A DNA stretch of 64,000 nt from Epinephelus fuscoguttatus. Taxonomy: Eukaryota > Chordata > Actinopteri > Perciformes > Serranidae. The stretch lies in assembly GCF_011397635.1 (NCBI RefSeq), contig NC_064770.1, positions 8,270,826 through 8,334,825 on the forward strand, in the 5' to 3' direction. The translations under genes and the position numbers were made by a program. Shown here piece after piece: positions 10,909-21,650 of the stretch. Every line of letters starts with the position of its first letter. Position 1 is the stretch's first letter. Under the pieces are notes generated by a model. That model was not told the DNA's origin and ran no database searches. It worked only from the letters and a program-made list of their open reading frames with translations.

Positions 10909-12517
10909 CAGTACAGGCCAAAAGTTTGGACACACCTTCTCATTCAATGCGTTTTCTTTATTTTCATGACTATTTACATTGTAGATTCTCACTGAAGGCA
11001 TCAAAACTATGAATGAACACATGTGGAGTTATGTACTTAACAAAAAAAGGTGAAATAACTGAAAACATGTTTTATATTCTAGTTTCTTCAAAATAGCCAC
11101 CCTTTGCTCTGATTACTGCTTTGCACACTCTTGGCATTCTCTCCATGAGCTTCAAGAGGTAGTCACCTGAAATGGTTTCCACTTCACAGGTGTGCCTTAT
11201 CAGGGTTAATTAGTGGAATTTCTTGCTTTATCAATGGGGTTGGGACCATCAGTTGTGTTGTGCAGAAGTCAGGTTAATACACAGCCGACAGCCCTATTGG
11301 ACAACTGTTAAAATTCATATTATGGCAAGAACCAATCAGCTAACTAAAGAAAAACGAGTGGCCATCATTACTTTAAGAAATGAAGGTCAGTCAGTCCGGA
11401 CTTTAAATGTGTCCCCAAGTGGAGTCGCAAAAACCATCAAGCGCTACAAGGAAACTGGCACACATGAGGACCGACCCAGGAAAGGAAGACCAAGAGTCAC
11501 CTCTGCTTCTGAGGATAAGTTCATCCGAGTCACCAGCCTCAGAAATCGCAAGTTAACAGCAGCTCAGATCAGAGACCAGATGAATGCCACACAGAGTTCT
11601 AGCAGCAGACCCATCTCTAGAACAACTGTTAAGAGGAGACTGCGCGAATCAGGCCTTCATGGTCAAATAGCTGCTAGGAAACCACTGCTAAGGAGAGGCA
11701 ACAAGCAGAAGAGATTTGTTTGGGCCAAGAAACACAAGGAATGGACATTAGACCAGTGGAAATCTGTGCTTTGGTCTGATGAGTCCAAATTTGAGATCTT
11801 TGGTTCCAACCGCCGTGTCTTTGTGAGACGCAGAAAAGGTGAATGGATGGATTCCACATGCCTGGTTCCCACTGTGAAGCATGGAGGAGGATGGTGTGGG
11901 GTGTTTTGCTGGTGACACTGTTGGGGATTTATTCAAAATTGAAGGCACACTGAACCAGCATGGCTACCACAGCATCCTGCAGCGACATGCCATCCCATCC
12001 GGTTTGCGTTTAGTTGGACGATCATTTATTTTTCAACAGGACAATGACCCCAAACACACCTCCAGGCTGTGTAAGGGCTATTTGACCAAGAAGGAGAGTG
12101 ATGGAGTGCTGCGGCAGATGACCTGGCCTCCACAGTCACCGGACCTGAACCCAATCCAGATGGTTTGGGGTGAGCTGGACCGCAGAGTGAAGGCAAAGGG
12201 GCCAACAAGTGCTAAACACCTCTGGGAACTCCTTCAAGACTGTTGGAAAACCATTTCAGGTGACTACCTCTTGAAGCTCATGGAGAGAATGCCAAGAGTG
12301 TGCAAAGCAGTAATCAGAGCAAAGGGTGGCTATTTTGAAGAAACTAGAATATAAAACATGTTTTCAGTTATTTCACCTTTTTTTGTTAAGAACATAACTC
12401 CACGTGTGTTCATTCATAGTTTTGATGCCTTCAGTGAGAATCTACAATGTAAATAGTCATGAAAATAAAGAAAACGCATTGAATGAGAAGGTGTGTCCAA
12501 ACTTTTGGCCTGTACTG
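10909..12517 (+). mobile_element. Tc1-like transposon, near full length, copy 1
   Basis: 1,609-bp element flanked by TA on both sides (10907-10908 and 12518-12519), the Tc1/mariner target duplication. The terminal inverted repeats are long, about 270 bp: they start cagtacaggccaaaagtttg and mirror through 'aaaccatttcaggtgact' near 12245. Such long inverted repeats suggest the IR/DR subgroup; I have not located the inner direct repeats. It carries one transposase frame, damaged as described separately, so it is not autonomous. It sits in the GIMAP-1 intron, opposite to the gene's transcription. A related broken copy forms the axis of the inverted repeat at 46.6-51.9 kb. Confidence 0.95.
11322..12354 (+). 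pseudogene. Tc1-like transposase, frameshifted
   Basis: The protein starts MARTNQLTKEKRVA at 11322, with an N-terminal helix-turn-helix DNA-binding region and the DDE catalytic domain. The catalytic acids are visible in 'LWSDESKFEIFG' (first D), 'IFQQDNDPKHTS' (second D) and 'SPDLNPIQMVWGELDR' (final E). The frame reads to a stop shortly after 'TVKHGGGW' (about 11915), and the second half continues in another frame from about 11881 to 12354, so a small deletion in the Gly-rich loop has shifted it. It also lacks four residues (KIAK) in the helix-turn-helix that copy 2 retains at 48847-48858. This is an inactive copy. The family assignment is very secure. Confidence 0.93.
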
Positions 12518-12890
12518 TATATGCTTGCAAAATATTTTTTTCTGTTCTCACTCAAAATAATATATTCATAAAAATTCATAAACAATTTCACTTAAACTTC
12601 CTTTAGTGCTTAGGCATACGTTTAATCTAGAACTTCATCTTTGTTCAGATCAACCTCTCAAAACCTCTCAAACGTCTCAACTGTACATTTTAAGCAGCAG
12701 GGATGGGAAGGAATGGAATACAAATAACAAAGTTATGTATTTAAATGATAAAATATTCCATTACAGTTACACTTTAAATTGGCGGTATTCTTAATACAGT
12801 TACTGTCTTTAAAAATAGATTACTTGAAGGGATTACTTTGTTTCGTTTCATTTGCTCTAACACTGTGTCCTAACTATATGCAGTGCACAT

Positions 12891-13482
12891 GAGCTGGGGC
12901 CTATCCCAGCTGACATAGGGCGAGAGGTGGGGAACACAGACAACCATCCACACTCACATTCACACCTACGGGCAATTTAGAGTCACCCATTAACCTATCC
13001 CCAACCTGCATGTCTTTGGATTGTGGGAGGAAGCCAGAGTACCCAGAGAAAACACGGAGAACAAGCAAATTCCACACAGAAGGGCTCCCTCCTGGGATCG
13101 AATCAGGGGGTCCATGTCATTGGTCTGACAGCCCATTAGTCGGTGCTGAACGGCTCGCGGTGGGCGTATGGTGCGCCGCGACCGGCTCTGGGTCAGCTGG
13201 GAAAGGCTTGAGGCAGAGCAGGCTCACGGCTTATGTGTTTGTCACTTTCTTTTTCATTTTAACCCACACCATGATCTTTTCCTGACCCTAACCAAGTGGT
13301 TTTTGTGCCTAAACCTAACCAGACCTTAACCACAGGGCATCATGATGATTTCGGAATGGACTTTGGAACAATGGGTTTAATATGGTCGGAACAATGGGAT
13401 GTCGAACCAATGGGCAGTTCCCGAATCAGGAACCCTCTTGCTGTGAGGCGACAGTGCTAACCACCACTCCACCGTGCCGCCA
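12891..13482 (-). mobile_element. SINE copy B (minus strand), interrupted
   Basis: The reverse complement of the SINE body can be followed from 'gagctggggcctatcccag' (12891) through 'ctttggattgtgggagg' (about 13014-13030) to the tRNA-like head 'caccactccaccgtgccgcc' ending at 13482. The copy is more diverged than A and D. It is split at its B-box region by the 314-bp insertion described next. It lies within the GIMAP-1 intron. Confidence 0.85.
13108..13421. mobile_element. TIR element nested in SINE copy B, 9-bp target duplication
   Basis: A 9-bp direct repeat, cgaatcagg, flanks the insert at 13099-13107 and 13422-13430, and the SINE resumes on each side. Both ends of the insert carry mirrored terminal sequence: cattggtctgacagcccatt at 13118-13137 against aatgggatgtcgaaccaatg at 13393-13412, outer ends ggg/ccc. 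The interior is CpG-rich near 13140-13200 and encodes no recognised protein. A 9-bp duplication fits Mutator-type elements, and 8 bp would fit hAT; the superfamily is inference. Confidence 0.72.
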
Positions 13483-15531
13483 TTGTTGGATATATTGTAT
13501 GTAATTTCTAGTATATATCACAATATATAACTTGTGTTTTTTGTTTAGCAAGTAAAAACATAGAAAGGCAGAAAGAACAACTTTTAAGTGGTTACGTCCT
13601 CAGTCATGCACACAGCTTATAGGTAGCCTACTTGGTTTGCGTACATGATGCAATAGAAGTGCATATTTAACAGATTCAGTGGGGACAAATTACATTTTAG
13701 GGTATGTATTCAGTAATCTACAGTGAAATATGTTTTAAAAGTAACCCAACACTGTTAAGCAGGGAATATGTCATTTGTTCTCCTTTTTTTGGACTGAGCC
13801 AGTGCCCCTGAAAATGTCTGTTACTATAACAGCCCGGATGCTGCCCCGAACACCATCTGGCACGTGACACCTCACACCTCTTGTTTTGCCAAGGAGTATG
13901 AGGTTATATTTGCCAGTAAATGAGAGGCCCCGCCTACATCTGGTCACATCTAACTATTGCAAATAAAGGTGTGAGTTGTGGACAGTTTAACTTCATCATA
14001 CCAAATAACAAGATACAAAGGAGTCCATTCATTTGTTGCACAGTGGGCCTCATGCAGCAACACTGTCTTCAATTTATCTTATAGTTTCTATTAAGAGAAG
14101 CTATAAGAGAAGTCGACTCCAGATGCACCAAACATTCTTAACCATCTCAATCTGCTTTTACTAAGGTGTGCCCAATGATGAATCCCACTTGATCATTAGT
14201 AACCTATTAGCATAGGTAACGGCCCCTAAACACGGACAGGTGTTGTGCCATGTGCAGTAAAAGTATTCATACCACATTTTAAAAGTAAGAGTATCTAATG
14301 CAAAAAATGTAAACACATTTTTAAATCAAAAAATTAAAATAATAAAAAAGAAAAACATGTTTTTGCATGAAAAATAATTTAAACAATTATCAGAATAGTT
14401 GCCAATTAATTTTCTAATGAATCAAGTAATTGTTTCAGTTGCACTTATATATATATATATTCTTGTGTTTTGTGTGGAAAAATCTTAATTCATATAAAGT
14501 AACAAGTTACTAAAGTTATTCAATAATTGTAGTGGAGTATAAGTAAAATATTTCCTTCTGAAGTGTAGTGCAGTTAGTGAAAAGTTTCATGAGATTAAAA
14601 TACTCAAGTAAAGTAAAATTACTTCAGAGTGCAAAGATAAGAAAACAGTTTCATGAGATTAAAATACTCAAGTAAAGTAAAATTACTACAAATTGTGTAC
14701 AAACAAATGTAAGTTAGATTCCAGCACTGGTCTTGCGTAGGATGCTCAGTAACTGAAATTACAGTAATTGATAATGATCTGTGATGTTAGAGACAAAGCC
14801 TAAAGTAATTACTCTGCATTCTGATCTAAGTGATTATTTGATATTCATGATGTAAGAGTGTAAGTATAAAGTAGCACATTTTGAACAAGATGTGTAACTG
14901 ATGAACTTAGATAGAATTGCTTTGATGATGGTACACCCTTTATCATCCAAAAGCTAACAACTGAAAGACACACAACCACTTCTTCTAACATGCCAACTTC
15001 AAGTGGCAGAACCTGCTGTACTCTCTGATAATACAATGGAACGTAATGTCCCTTAATGTCCCTTAAAAGCAAGGCTTATCTTTACAGTCTTGAGCTTTAG
15101 GTTACTGTAGGATCTCACCTGAGATGCCTCTCCTATCAAAATGACTAAAAAACTAAAACATAAAACACACCTAAATCATGACAGACACATACCAGTCATG
15201 TAACATCACCTCTAACATATGTTAATGTCCACACCAAACGAGGTTGCTACCAATAATAATCAGGTTTAGGTAGGTATTTGTCATCAGGCCTCAATAACTA
15301 GAACCATAAATGCATGGCACTTTAATTATTAACAACTGTAATTATTTACTATTCAATATTGCATTAAACATGATGCAGAATCAAGTCTGTGTGTGAAAGA
15401 ACAAGTGCACACAGACACACAGTCACAAAAATGTCCCTAAAAATCTGAAAGCCAATCTTAATCAAAATGGGTGCTGTAAAGTTATAAAATCAGAAACTTC
15501 AAAGTTGTAGATGTCCACTTGGTCAGTTAAT

Positions 15532-15562
<31 letters not shown>

Positions 15563-16006
15563 CAATGATAATAATAATGATAATAATAAGTATAGTTAAG
15601 GGTAAAAGTAAAGGGTTAAAGAGCTGGTCTATGTCCGAAATGTAATTGCAAACATCATGGATGAAACAGATCTAGGAATTGATCATTGACCAGACTTCAC
15701 TATCTCTAAAATACTACTCAAGTCACTTGTGTGAAGATGATAAACGTCTCCACTGCAGATAGATACATTAGGTAATATCTGTACTTCACCAAAAATCCAA
15801 ATTTCATTGAAATTTTTTTAAACTAAATATAGATAGTTTCTGTCAAAATCAATTGTTAAAATTTACCCTAAACGTGGATCCACGAAGAGATTAAGAAGAA
15901 AATGAGCTGTTGATGAGCTGCTTGCTGATAGTTAAGGAGATAAAAATCCATGTATCAAATCCAGACTCTACCCTTAGCTGTAGAACTGCAGAAGAAAAAT
16001 ACTTAC

Positions 16007-16049
16007 TAGCCACCAAAGTGTCCACCTCTGGCTTGGAAAAGCACCTCAT
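16007..16049 (-). CDS. GIMAP-like GTPase 1, first coding exon
   Basis: Reading the minus strand, an ATG at 16049-16047 opens a 43-nt coding exon (MRCFSKPEVDTLVA plus one base). It ends at a consensus donor GTAAGT. The single leftover base joins the two leading bases of the main exon to make an Asn codon and keeps frame into TEPELR and the G1 motif. The second GIMAP gene has the same arrangement (25-nt first exon, phase 1), and the sequences upstream of the two ATGs are clearly related. That supports this as the true start rather than the internal Met at 10262. Transcript evidence is not available. Confidence 0.75.
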
Positions 16050-16230
16050 CTTTGATGTCTTGTCGCTGTGGATGTCCTGTTCTGACTATTTTAATTTCCA
16101 TCTATCCATTATATATTATAGCCTGCTTCTAGATCCCTCCCCTTAAATACACATCACCTGTTTCTAGCTAAGGACTGGCCAGTCACAAGTCAAATTGTGG
16201 CTGAAATCAACAAATCAGGTTGCTGAGCTG
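16050..16230 (-). promoter_or_regulatory. putative promoter and 5' UTR of GIMAP-like gene 1
   Basis: This block is recognisably paralogous to 28915-29130 upstream of the second GIMAP gene: shared 'gatgtcttgt(c/t)gctgt', a TATA-like 'ttatatattata' at 16109-16120 about 60 bases before the ATG, a shared 'ccctcccc(c/t)taaa', and 'ccagtcaca'. In the sense direction it also contains CAGGTG, an E-box (complement of the 'cacctg' near 16151). The conservation suggests a duplicated functional core promoter. Which factors bind is unknown. Confidence 0.6.
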
Positions 16231-17540
16231 TAAAGTATATTAAGTAGAGTATACTTTAACAGCTCTACCTCCTCACCAGTTTCAGCTTCTTTTAGTTAAG
16301 TTCATAGAAAAAAAAAGAAAAAAAAAATATCCCAATGTGAACAGAGACCTTCCCAGGGACGCCTCAGTGACAAAAGCAGTTTTATGTTTAACTATTACTT
16401 AGCAAATAACCAACCGAATCAGGAGCACTTCTTTGAGCTCTTGTCACTGGGAAGTGAGCTAGTTAGCTGTTAGCTGTTAGTAGCCAGTGGGCAGCAGTAG
16501 TGTGTTGGCTGACGGGGCTACCAGCTTTGAGTTAAAAGAGCTAACAGCTAACGAAGCTAAACACAATCTGTTAATGTCTTTTCATTTGTTAAAGTGTGTG
16601 CGAGCCACTCATAGCATGGCCAATCGTAGCGTGGCATCAGCCAGCTCCGTCACAGGTCTGACAACTACACAACACTACACTGTACTCAGTAGACACTCCT
16701 GCAGTTGTTCAGATTCCTTCATTTTCAGGCTGGTTCTGTGGATTTTTAGCAAAATGTTGTGTCCAGAACATGTCTGATAATCGTATTGTTACCTGGAGAT
16801 GTTGGAAGGAGATAGGTTTCTTCCCTGTTCCAAAACCAAAATCAATCCCTGAAAACTGTGGGATTAGCTAGCTAGCTGCTAAAGCTATAGCTTGCTTATC
16901 GTATACACATTACTTTTGTTTTTCAATATATATGACACCAAATAAAGACCTATCCTGCTTTACAGGAACCAGTAAAAGGAAACAGGGAAACTGCTGATAT
17001 TCAGCCAGCTGTCTGTCATTGCAGTGTGTGCAAATAAATTGTGTTTGGTATCCTCTGGAGCTCCTGCCCATCTGACAGCCGAGGTGCTGGAGCTGGCATT
17101 GGCGCAGGGGAAAGACATACACTGTTCATCTGCACACAGTGTGATGACACAGCTGGATGGAAATCGGCAAGGCTTCCATTTAAATTCATTGTCTTCTGTC
17201 TTGATTGCCAGTGGTGTGGTGGTTCACTTTTACACTGTGATCTGTAGCCTATAGTTCAGCTTTAGCTTCTATCTATGTTTATCTTTTTAACCTGTTTTTG
17301 CTGCTGAGTGAGTTTGACATTGTGCTTATGCCTTTCAAACACATAGACCCCTGTAGTAGTAGACCCCTCTGTTTGCTTCTCTCTGGAATCACTTAGTGGT
17401 TTTTCCAAAAATTTGATATTTCTTCAGAGAGTGCAGTTAGTGACAGTGTGGGCTCCATGCTTACTGCGACAGCTTGACGGACCACCACAAACAGGCGGGG
17501 CTTAGCAAAGGGTCAGTTACACACGGCTTCTCTTTGCTTT
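16231..17540. other. spacer between genes
   Basis: No gene recognised. It contains 'agctaacagctaacg' words near 16540 that recur elsewhere (about 44700) as common fish repeat sequence. Confidence 0.4.
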
Positions 17541-17640
17541 CACAGTAGAATAGAATAGAATAAAATAGAATAGAATAGAATAGAACTTTATTGTCCACCA
17601 GGTGGAAATTTGTCTTTGGCCCACCAAACATAAAAACATA
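17541..17640. repeat. (TAGAA)n and LINE-type 3' tail
   Basis: A short run of tagaa units followed by 'ctttattgtccaccaggtgg' is typical of the 3' ends of fish non-LTR retrotransposons. Related tails lie near 31000 (ctttattttatttttgtccc) and 46690 (aaggttcaaggttcattgta). No reverse transcriptase is left here. Confidence 0.5.
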
Positions 17641-17889
17641 AAGAACATAAAACATAGAGCAAGATAGCACAGACAAAGTACCATTACAACATATTAAAAA
17701 CAGTTCATTTCTGTGGTTTCAGCAGTTTTCATTCACTTTGTTGAATTAAGAATAGTGACGGCACTTTGAATGAAAGACTTCTTAAACACGTTTTTAGGTG
17801 CCAGAGGAACTCTGTAATGCCTCCCTGAGCTTAGAGGCTCAAACTGGCAGAAGAGAGGATGGGAGTTATTCTTTAGGATACTCTTTGCA

Positions 17890-18838
17890 CAGTGATTGTC
17901 AACTGGTGGCCACATCTGGCCCGCCAAAGCTTTTCATCCGGCCAGCAGAATATTAATTCTGTATTTAGGACATCAAGTAATCAAACCCCAAAACAGTTGA
18001 GATGGAAATAATTTTATAAGGAAGGATTTTTCATGCCCAAAAATGTGTCGTTGACCTGCAGGTACTTTAGATGTTATAAATCCATTCATCAGCTTACTTT
18101 TAGCGGTTATGATATGCCAGGCTTGGTAAGCTTAGGCTACAAGAAAAAAATAACATCAACTGTCAAAAAGTGACAAAGCAGCGTAGAAACATTTTGCAGT
18201 GGTTTAACCTCCACCTTCTCTTCCCCTCTCTGTCCTCAATCCTGACAACTGTGCTAAAAAAAAGGTTGATTAACCCAGATGTTGCTGGTTGGTGTGGATT
18301 GGATAAATGATGCTGAAACAGATCTTTTATAAATGGGATGCTGCTTGGGTCATGTCTTAATGCAAGAATGGGGAAAAACTCATAGCGCAGTCCCCACAAC
18401 CAGGTGATGATACTGAAGCAGCCCATATCAACAAATAATTTTACTATTCTGGGCAACAGACAAAACCAAGTAGGTCAAATAAAGATAGTAACACATCTTT
18501 GGACAACCCTGTTCACTGATCACACAGCTGATCAATCCATCCGAGCACAATGATGATGCAGTGAGAGAAACAGTGGAGTTTTTCCTCACAGCACCGAAGT
18601 ATCTGATCCCAATAGATTTATAACTGTCTTGGCCCTTTTAGTTGTGGGTGCAATAGTAAAGTCCACCCCTGATAATTATGATGATTCTCTCATTTCATCA
18701 TACAGAATACACCCAGTGATGTCATAGGTTATGTATCCTTCAAATGTTAAAACATAATCATGCATCCATGTAAAAAAAATATAATTTGAAAGCGCAGCCC
18801 CCACAGGGCCCTTAGTCAAATCTAGTTGATGGCCCCTG
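17890..18838. mobile_element. possible hAT-like non-autonomous element
   Basis: The left end cagtgattgtcaactggtgg resembles hAT/Charlie-type termini, and the right end ctagttgatggcccctg (ending 18838) is its approximate mirror. I could not find a matching 8-bp target duplication, and the interior has no transposase, so the boundaries are tentative. Confidence 0.3.
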
Positions 18839-18844
18839 TTCTAT

Positions 18845-19470
18845 GTGTTTTCAGTTTGGGCTTTGGCTGGTCCACTCAAGGACAGTTAGAGACTTACCCA
18901 AAGCCTCTACAGCATATTCTCAGCTGTTTGCCTTGGGTAGCTGACGTGCTGAAAGGTGAAATACCAATAAAGTCTGAAGTTGCATGAGCTCTGAAGCAGA
19001 TTGCCTTTCAGGACCTCTTTGTATTTGGCTGCATTCAGCCTTCCCTCAGTTTTGACCAGTCTCCCTGCCTCTGCAGCTGAGAAGTGTCCCCACAGCATAA
19101 TTTTGCCACCAAAATGCTTCACAGCAGGGATTGTATTAGCCAGGCACATTAACATGAAGGGCTGATTAATGGCGTGCTGCTGAGAGGGTTCTCCCATCTC
19201 AGCAGAGGACTTCTGAGGCTCTCTTAGACTGACCCTTGGGTACTTGGTTACCTCCCTGGCTAAGGCTTTTCTTGCACGGTACTTTGTCCTGGTGGTGGTT
19301 CCAAACTTCCTCTATTTCACAATTATTGGTACCATTGTGCTCCTGGGAATGCTAAAAGCTATAGAAGCTGTTTTATACACTTGCCTTGATCTATTCCTTG
19401 CCACATTTTTATTGCAGTCTACAGTTAGTTCCCTGGACCTCATAGCTTGGTTATTGTCTTGACCTGCAGA
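18845..19470 (-). pseudogene. relic of a second Tc1-like transposase lineage
   Basis: On the minus strand, 19197-18907 reads a recognisable piece of Tc1 transposase (KIMLWGHFSAAEAGRLVKTE, then NAAKYKEVLKGNLLQS), corresponding to the stretch before the second catalytic Asp. The plus-strand segment 19180-19470 matches the complement of the N-terminal part of the same gene, with most of the centre deleted. It is a different, older Tc1 lineage from copy 1. No terminal repeats were found. Confidence 0.75.
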
Positions 19471-19679
19471 GCGAAAGGTCAGTTTTATCTATTTAAATTG
19501 AAATGTAAAACTAAAAGCGTATAGGGATCTGAATTCTTTTTAAAGCTAATGGCCCTCATTCACAAAACAAGCATGCAACTTATAACTGGGTGCATGGTCA
19601 TTTCCACACAAACACAGGGCGCGGCCCCTCCTTTACGGCACCACTGGCCGCGCACATGTGAGTTGTCGACAGTGACAGC

Positions 19680-19833
19680 GTGTGTCAGCTTTGTCGAGTG
19701 TACCAAGTGCAGCACGATGCTGGTATGTGACAACAAAAAGACGGGGACCTCGACACTTAAGAGGCACATGACAAAGGCTTGCCATGGAAAGAAAGAAGCG
19801 AGTCAACATTCAATGTCCACGTTCGTATCCTAA
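19680..19833 (+). pseudogene. BED-type zinc-finger fragment (hAT transposase N-terminus)
   Basis: The frame reads VECTKCSTMLVCDNKKTGT, then a LKRHMTKACHGK block: a C-x2-C pair followed by spaced histidines as in BED fingers of hAT transposases and ZBED proteins. The frame stops soon after (TAA 19831-19833), and the GGGCC-rich sequence that follows (19875-19905) is also typical of such elements. No catalytic domain is found downstream, so it is a fragment. Confidence 0.6.
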
Positions 19834-21539
19834 AATGTCGGGTTTAAACCAGGCTTGGGCTCATAATTACAGTTAAAGGGACGGGCCGGGCCGGGTACGG
19901 ACAGAACATGCACAGGCTCGGGTGGGGTCAGGCTGGATTTTTTGGGCCTGATCTAAGCGCTAAGGTGGTGCATCTGTGTCCCTTCCGCCACCTGTTATGC
20001 CTGAAATGGAAGCAGACCTGTTGCGCAGGGCGCATATTATTGATGTATAACTTAAATATATCAACCTTGAGTTTAATTGAGTCCAGCAGCGATTTCCTCC
20101 CATACTGCTTTTCCGAATTCCTTTGATGCCACGTTTTTTGGCTGCCAAATTGAAGCAGTTGGTTACATTGGACTTGGGATGTCAGTATTTTCATTTCTAG
20201 CTCAGAAAAGTTTCTCTTCTCGGCCATATTACGCCTCCCCATGTTGTAAACTCTTGGGGCGAAGCCTCAAAACCCAGAATATATTGGGGAGAGATATTTA
20301 AATGAAGATTGTTTTTAGCTGCCACAGTTATCAAAGCCTGATCATTCCTATGCTGTGACTGGTAATAGTAAGAGCGTGGATGCTGTGTCACATGCTCTCC
20401 TCAAGCCAGTGTGTTCTTCTTGTTGGGACTTACAACAGATGAGCCATTGCAGGCAGTATTTGAGGAGTCCACCTCTCCTGATGGTCATTTGAGAATAAAT
20501 CTGTCATACTGGCTCTGTCATCAGAATGTTAAAAGAGTAAGAATAAACAAAACAAAAAATATTTTTCCATTCTTATTTGTATTGAATAATTTACTGGAGA
20601 GTGATTAATCCATCAATAATTTTTACAAGCAGCTGATCATTTTGTCACTTTTAGCAAAAATGCCAAACATTCTCTAGTTTCAGCTTATTAAATGCTTATC
20701 TTTGAGAACAATTACAAAAAGCATTATTCATATTACTTTAAGGTAGTAATACAAATATCTTTGGTTCTAGTCTGATGGTCAGATAAAACAAGGGATCTTA
20801 GGATGTACCTGGGGACTCTCATAAATTATGACAGGCATTTTTCACTTTTTGAAAAACCTTTTGATTGACAAAATGATTGACAAGAAATGTATCTGCAAAT
20901 TAATCGATAAGGGAATATTAAATGCTTTCAAAATTAAGTTATTTTAAGCCTTATATACAGTCTCAATATATAGACTGTAAATGCTGAAAGGGTGGAACAT
21001 AATATCTAGGACATACATTACAGCCCAGTAGGGGTAGGGTTAAAGCTTAGCAGGTCTGAGACAAGCTGCTCCAACCATTAAAAAGTCACTTCTCAAGAAT
21101 TTAGGAGAGAGGAGGACTGCTTATTTTATCAAATTCTTTTGAAATTATAGGCTGAACATTTTTTTTTAGTTTTAATGAGTGTCATGAGCTCAGTTAACGC
21201 ATTTGTAAAATGAGTGAGGCCTGATCAAAATATAATGCTGCTGGTTTGTGTTTTAACTGTGGATGCACAAGATAACACTAGTACACTGACCCTGCAAAGG
21301 CAGTAACATAATCAAATTTGGTCAAAACACTATGCTGGTTTATCTTGTTTCAGTGGGAAAGTGTGCTCTAGTTGACAGAGGAGGGCTGGGAGGCGTAATG
21401 ATCTCACCAGTTTGTCAGCATTCTTGAGAATAGTTTTGGTTCTGTTGGGCTCCTATTGTTTATTTGTCTCCAGAACATGGAATCTGAAATGACTCTGTAA
21501 AATGCATTTACCAGTTTACCACTTCATCACTTAAACATG

Positions 21540-21578
<39 letters not shown>

Positions 21579-21585
21579 CCATATG

Positions 21586-21650
<65 letters not shown>

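Larger units (their letters stand above)
10283..16006 (-). other. intron of GIMAP-like gene 1
   Basis: A 5.7-kb intron in the sense (minus) orientation: donor GTAAGT (complement of 16001-16006) and acceptor CAG (complement of 10283-10285), phase 1. It holds the Tc1-like element 10909-12517, the interrupted SINE 12891-13482, a short AAT-rich microsatellite at about 15533-15590, and a 40-bp direct duplication (gtttcatgagattaaaatac) near 14584 and 14649. The remaining sequence (10290-10905, 12520-12890, 13490-15990) shows nothing recognisable. Confidence 0.75.

Noticed and set aside
21546..21646. CA-repeat tract as a possible regulatory Z-DNA element
   Set aside because: Ordinary microsatellite; nothing nearby supports a regulatory role.
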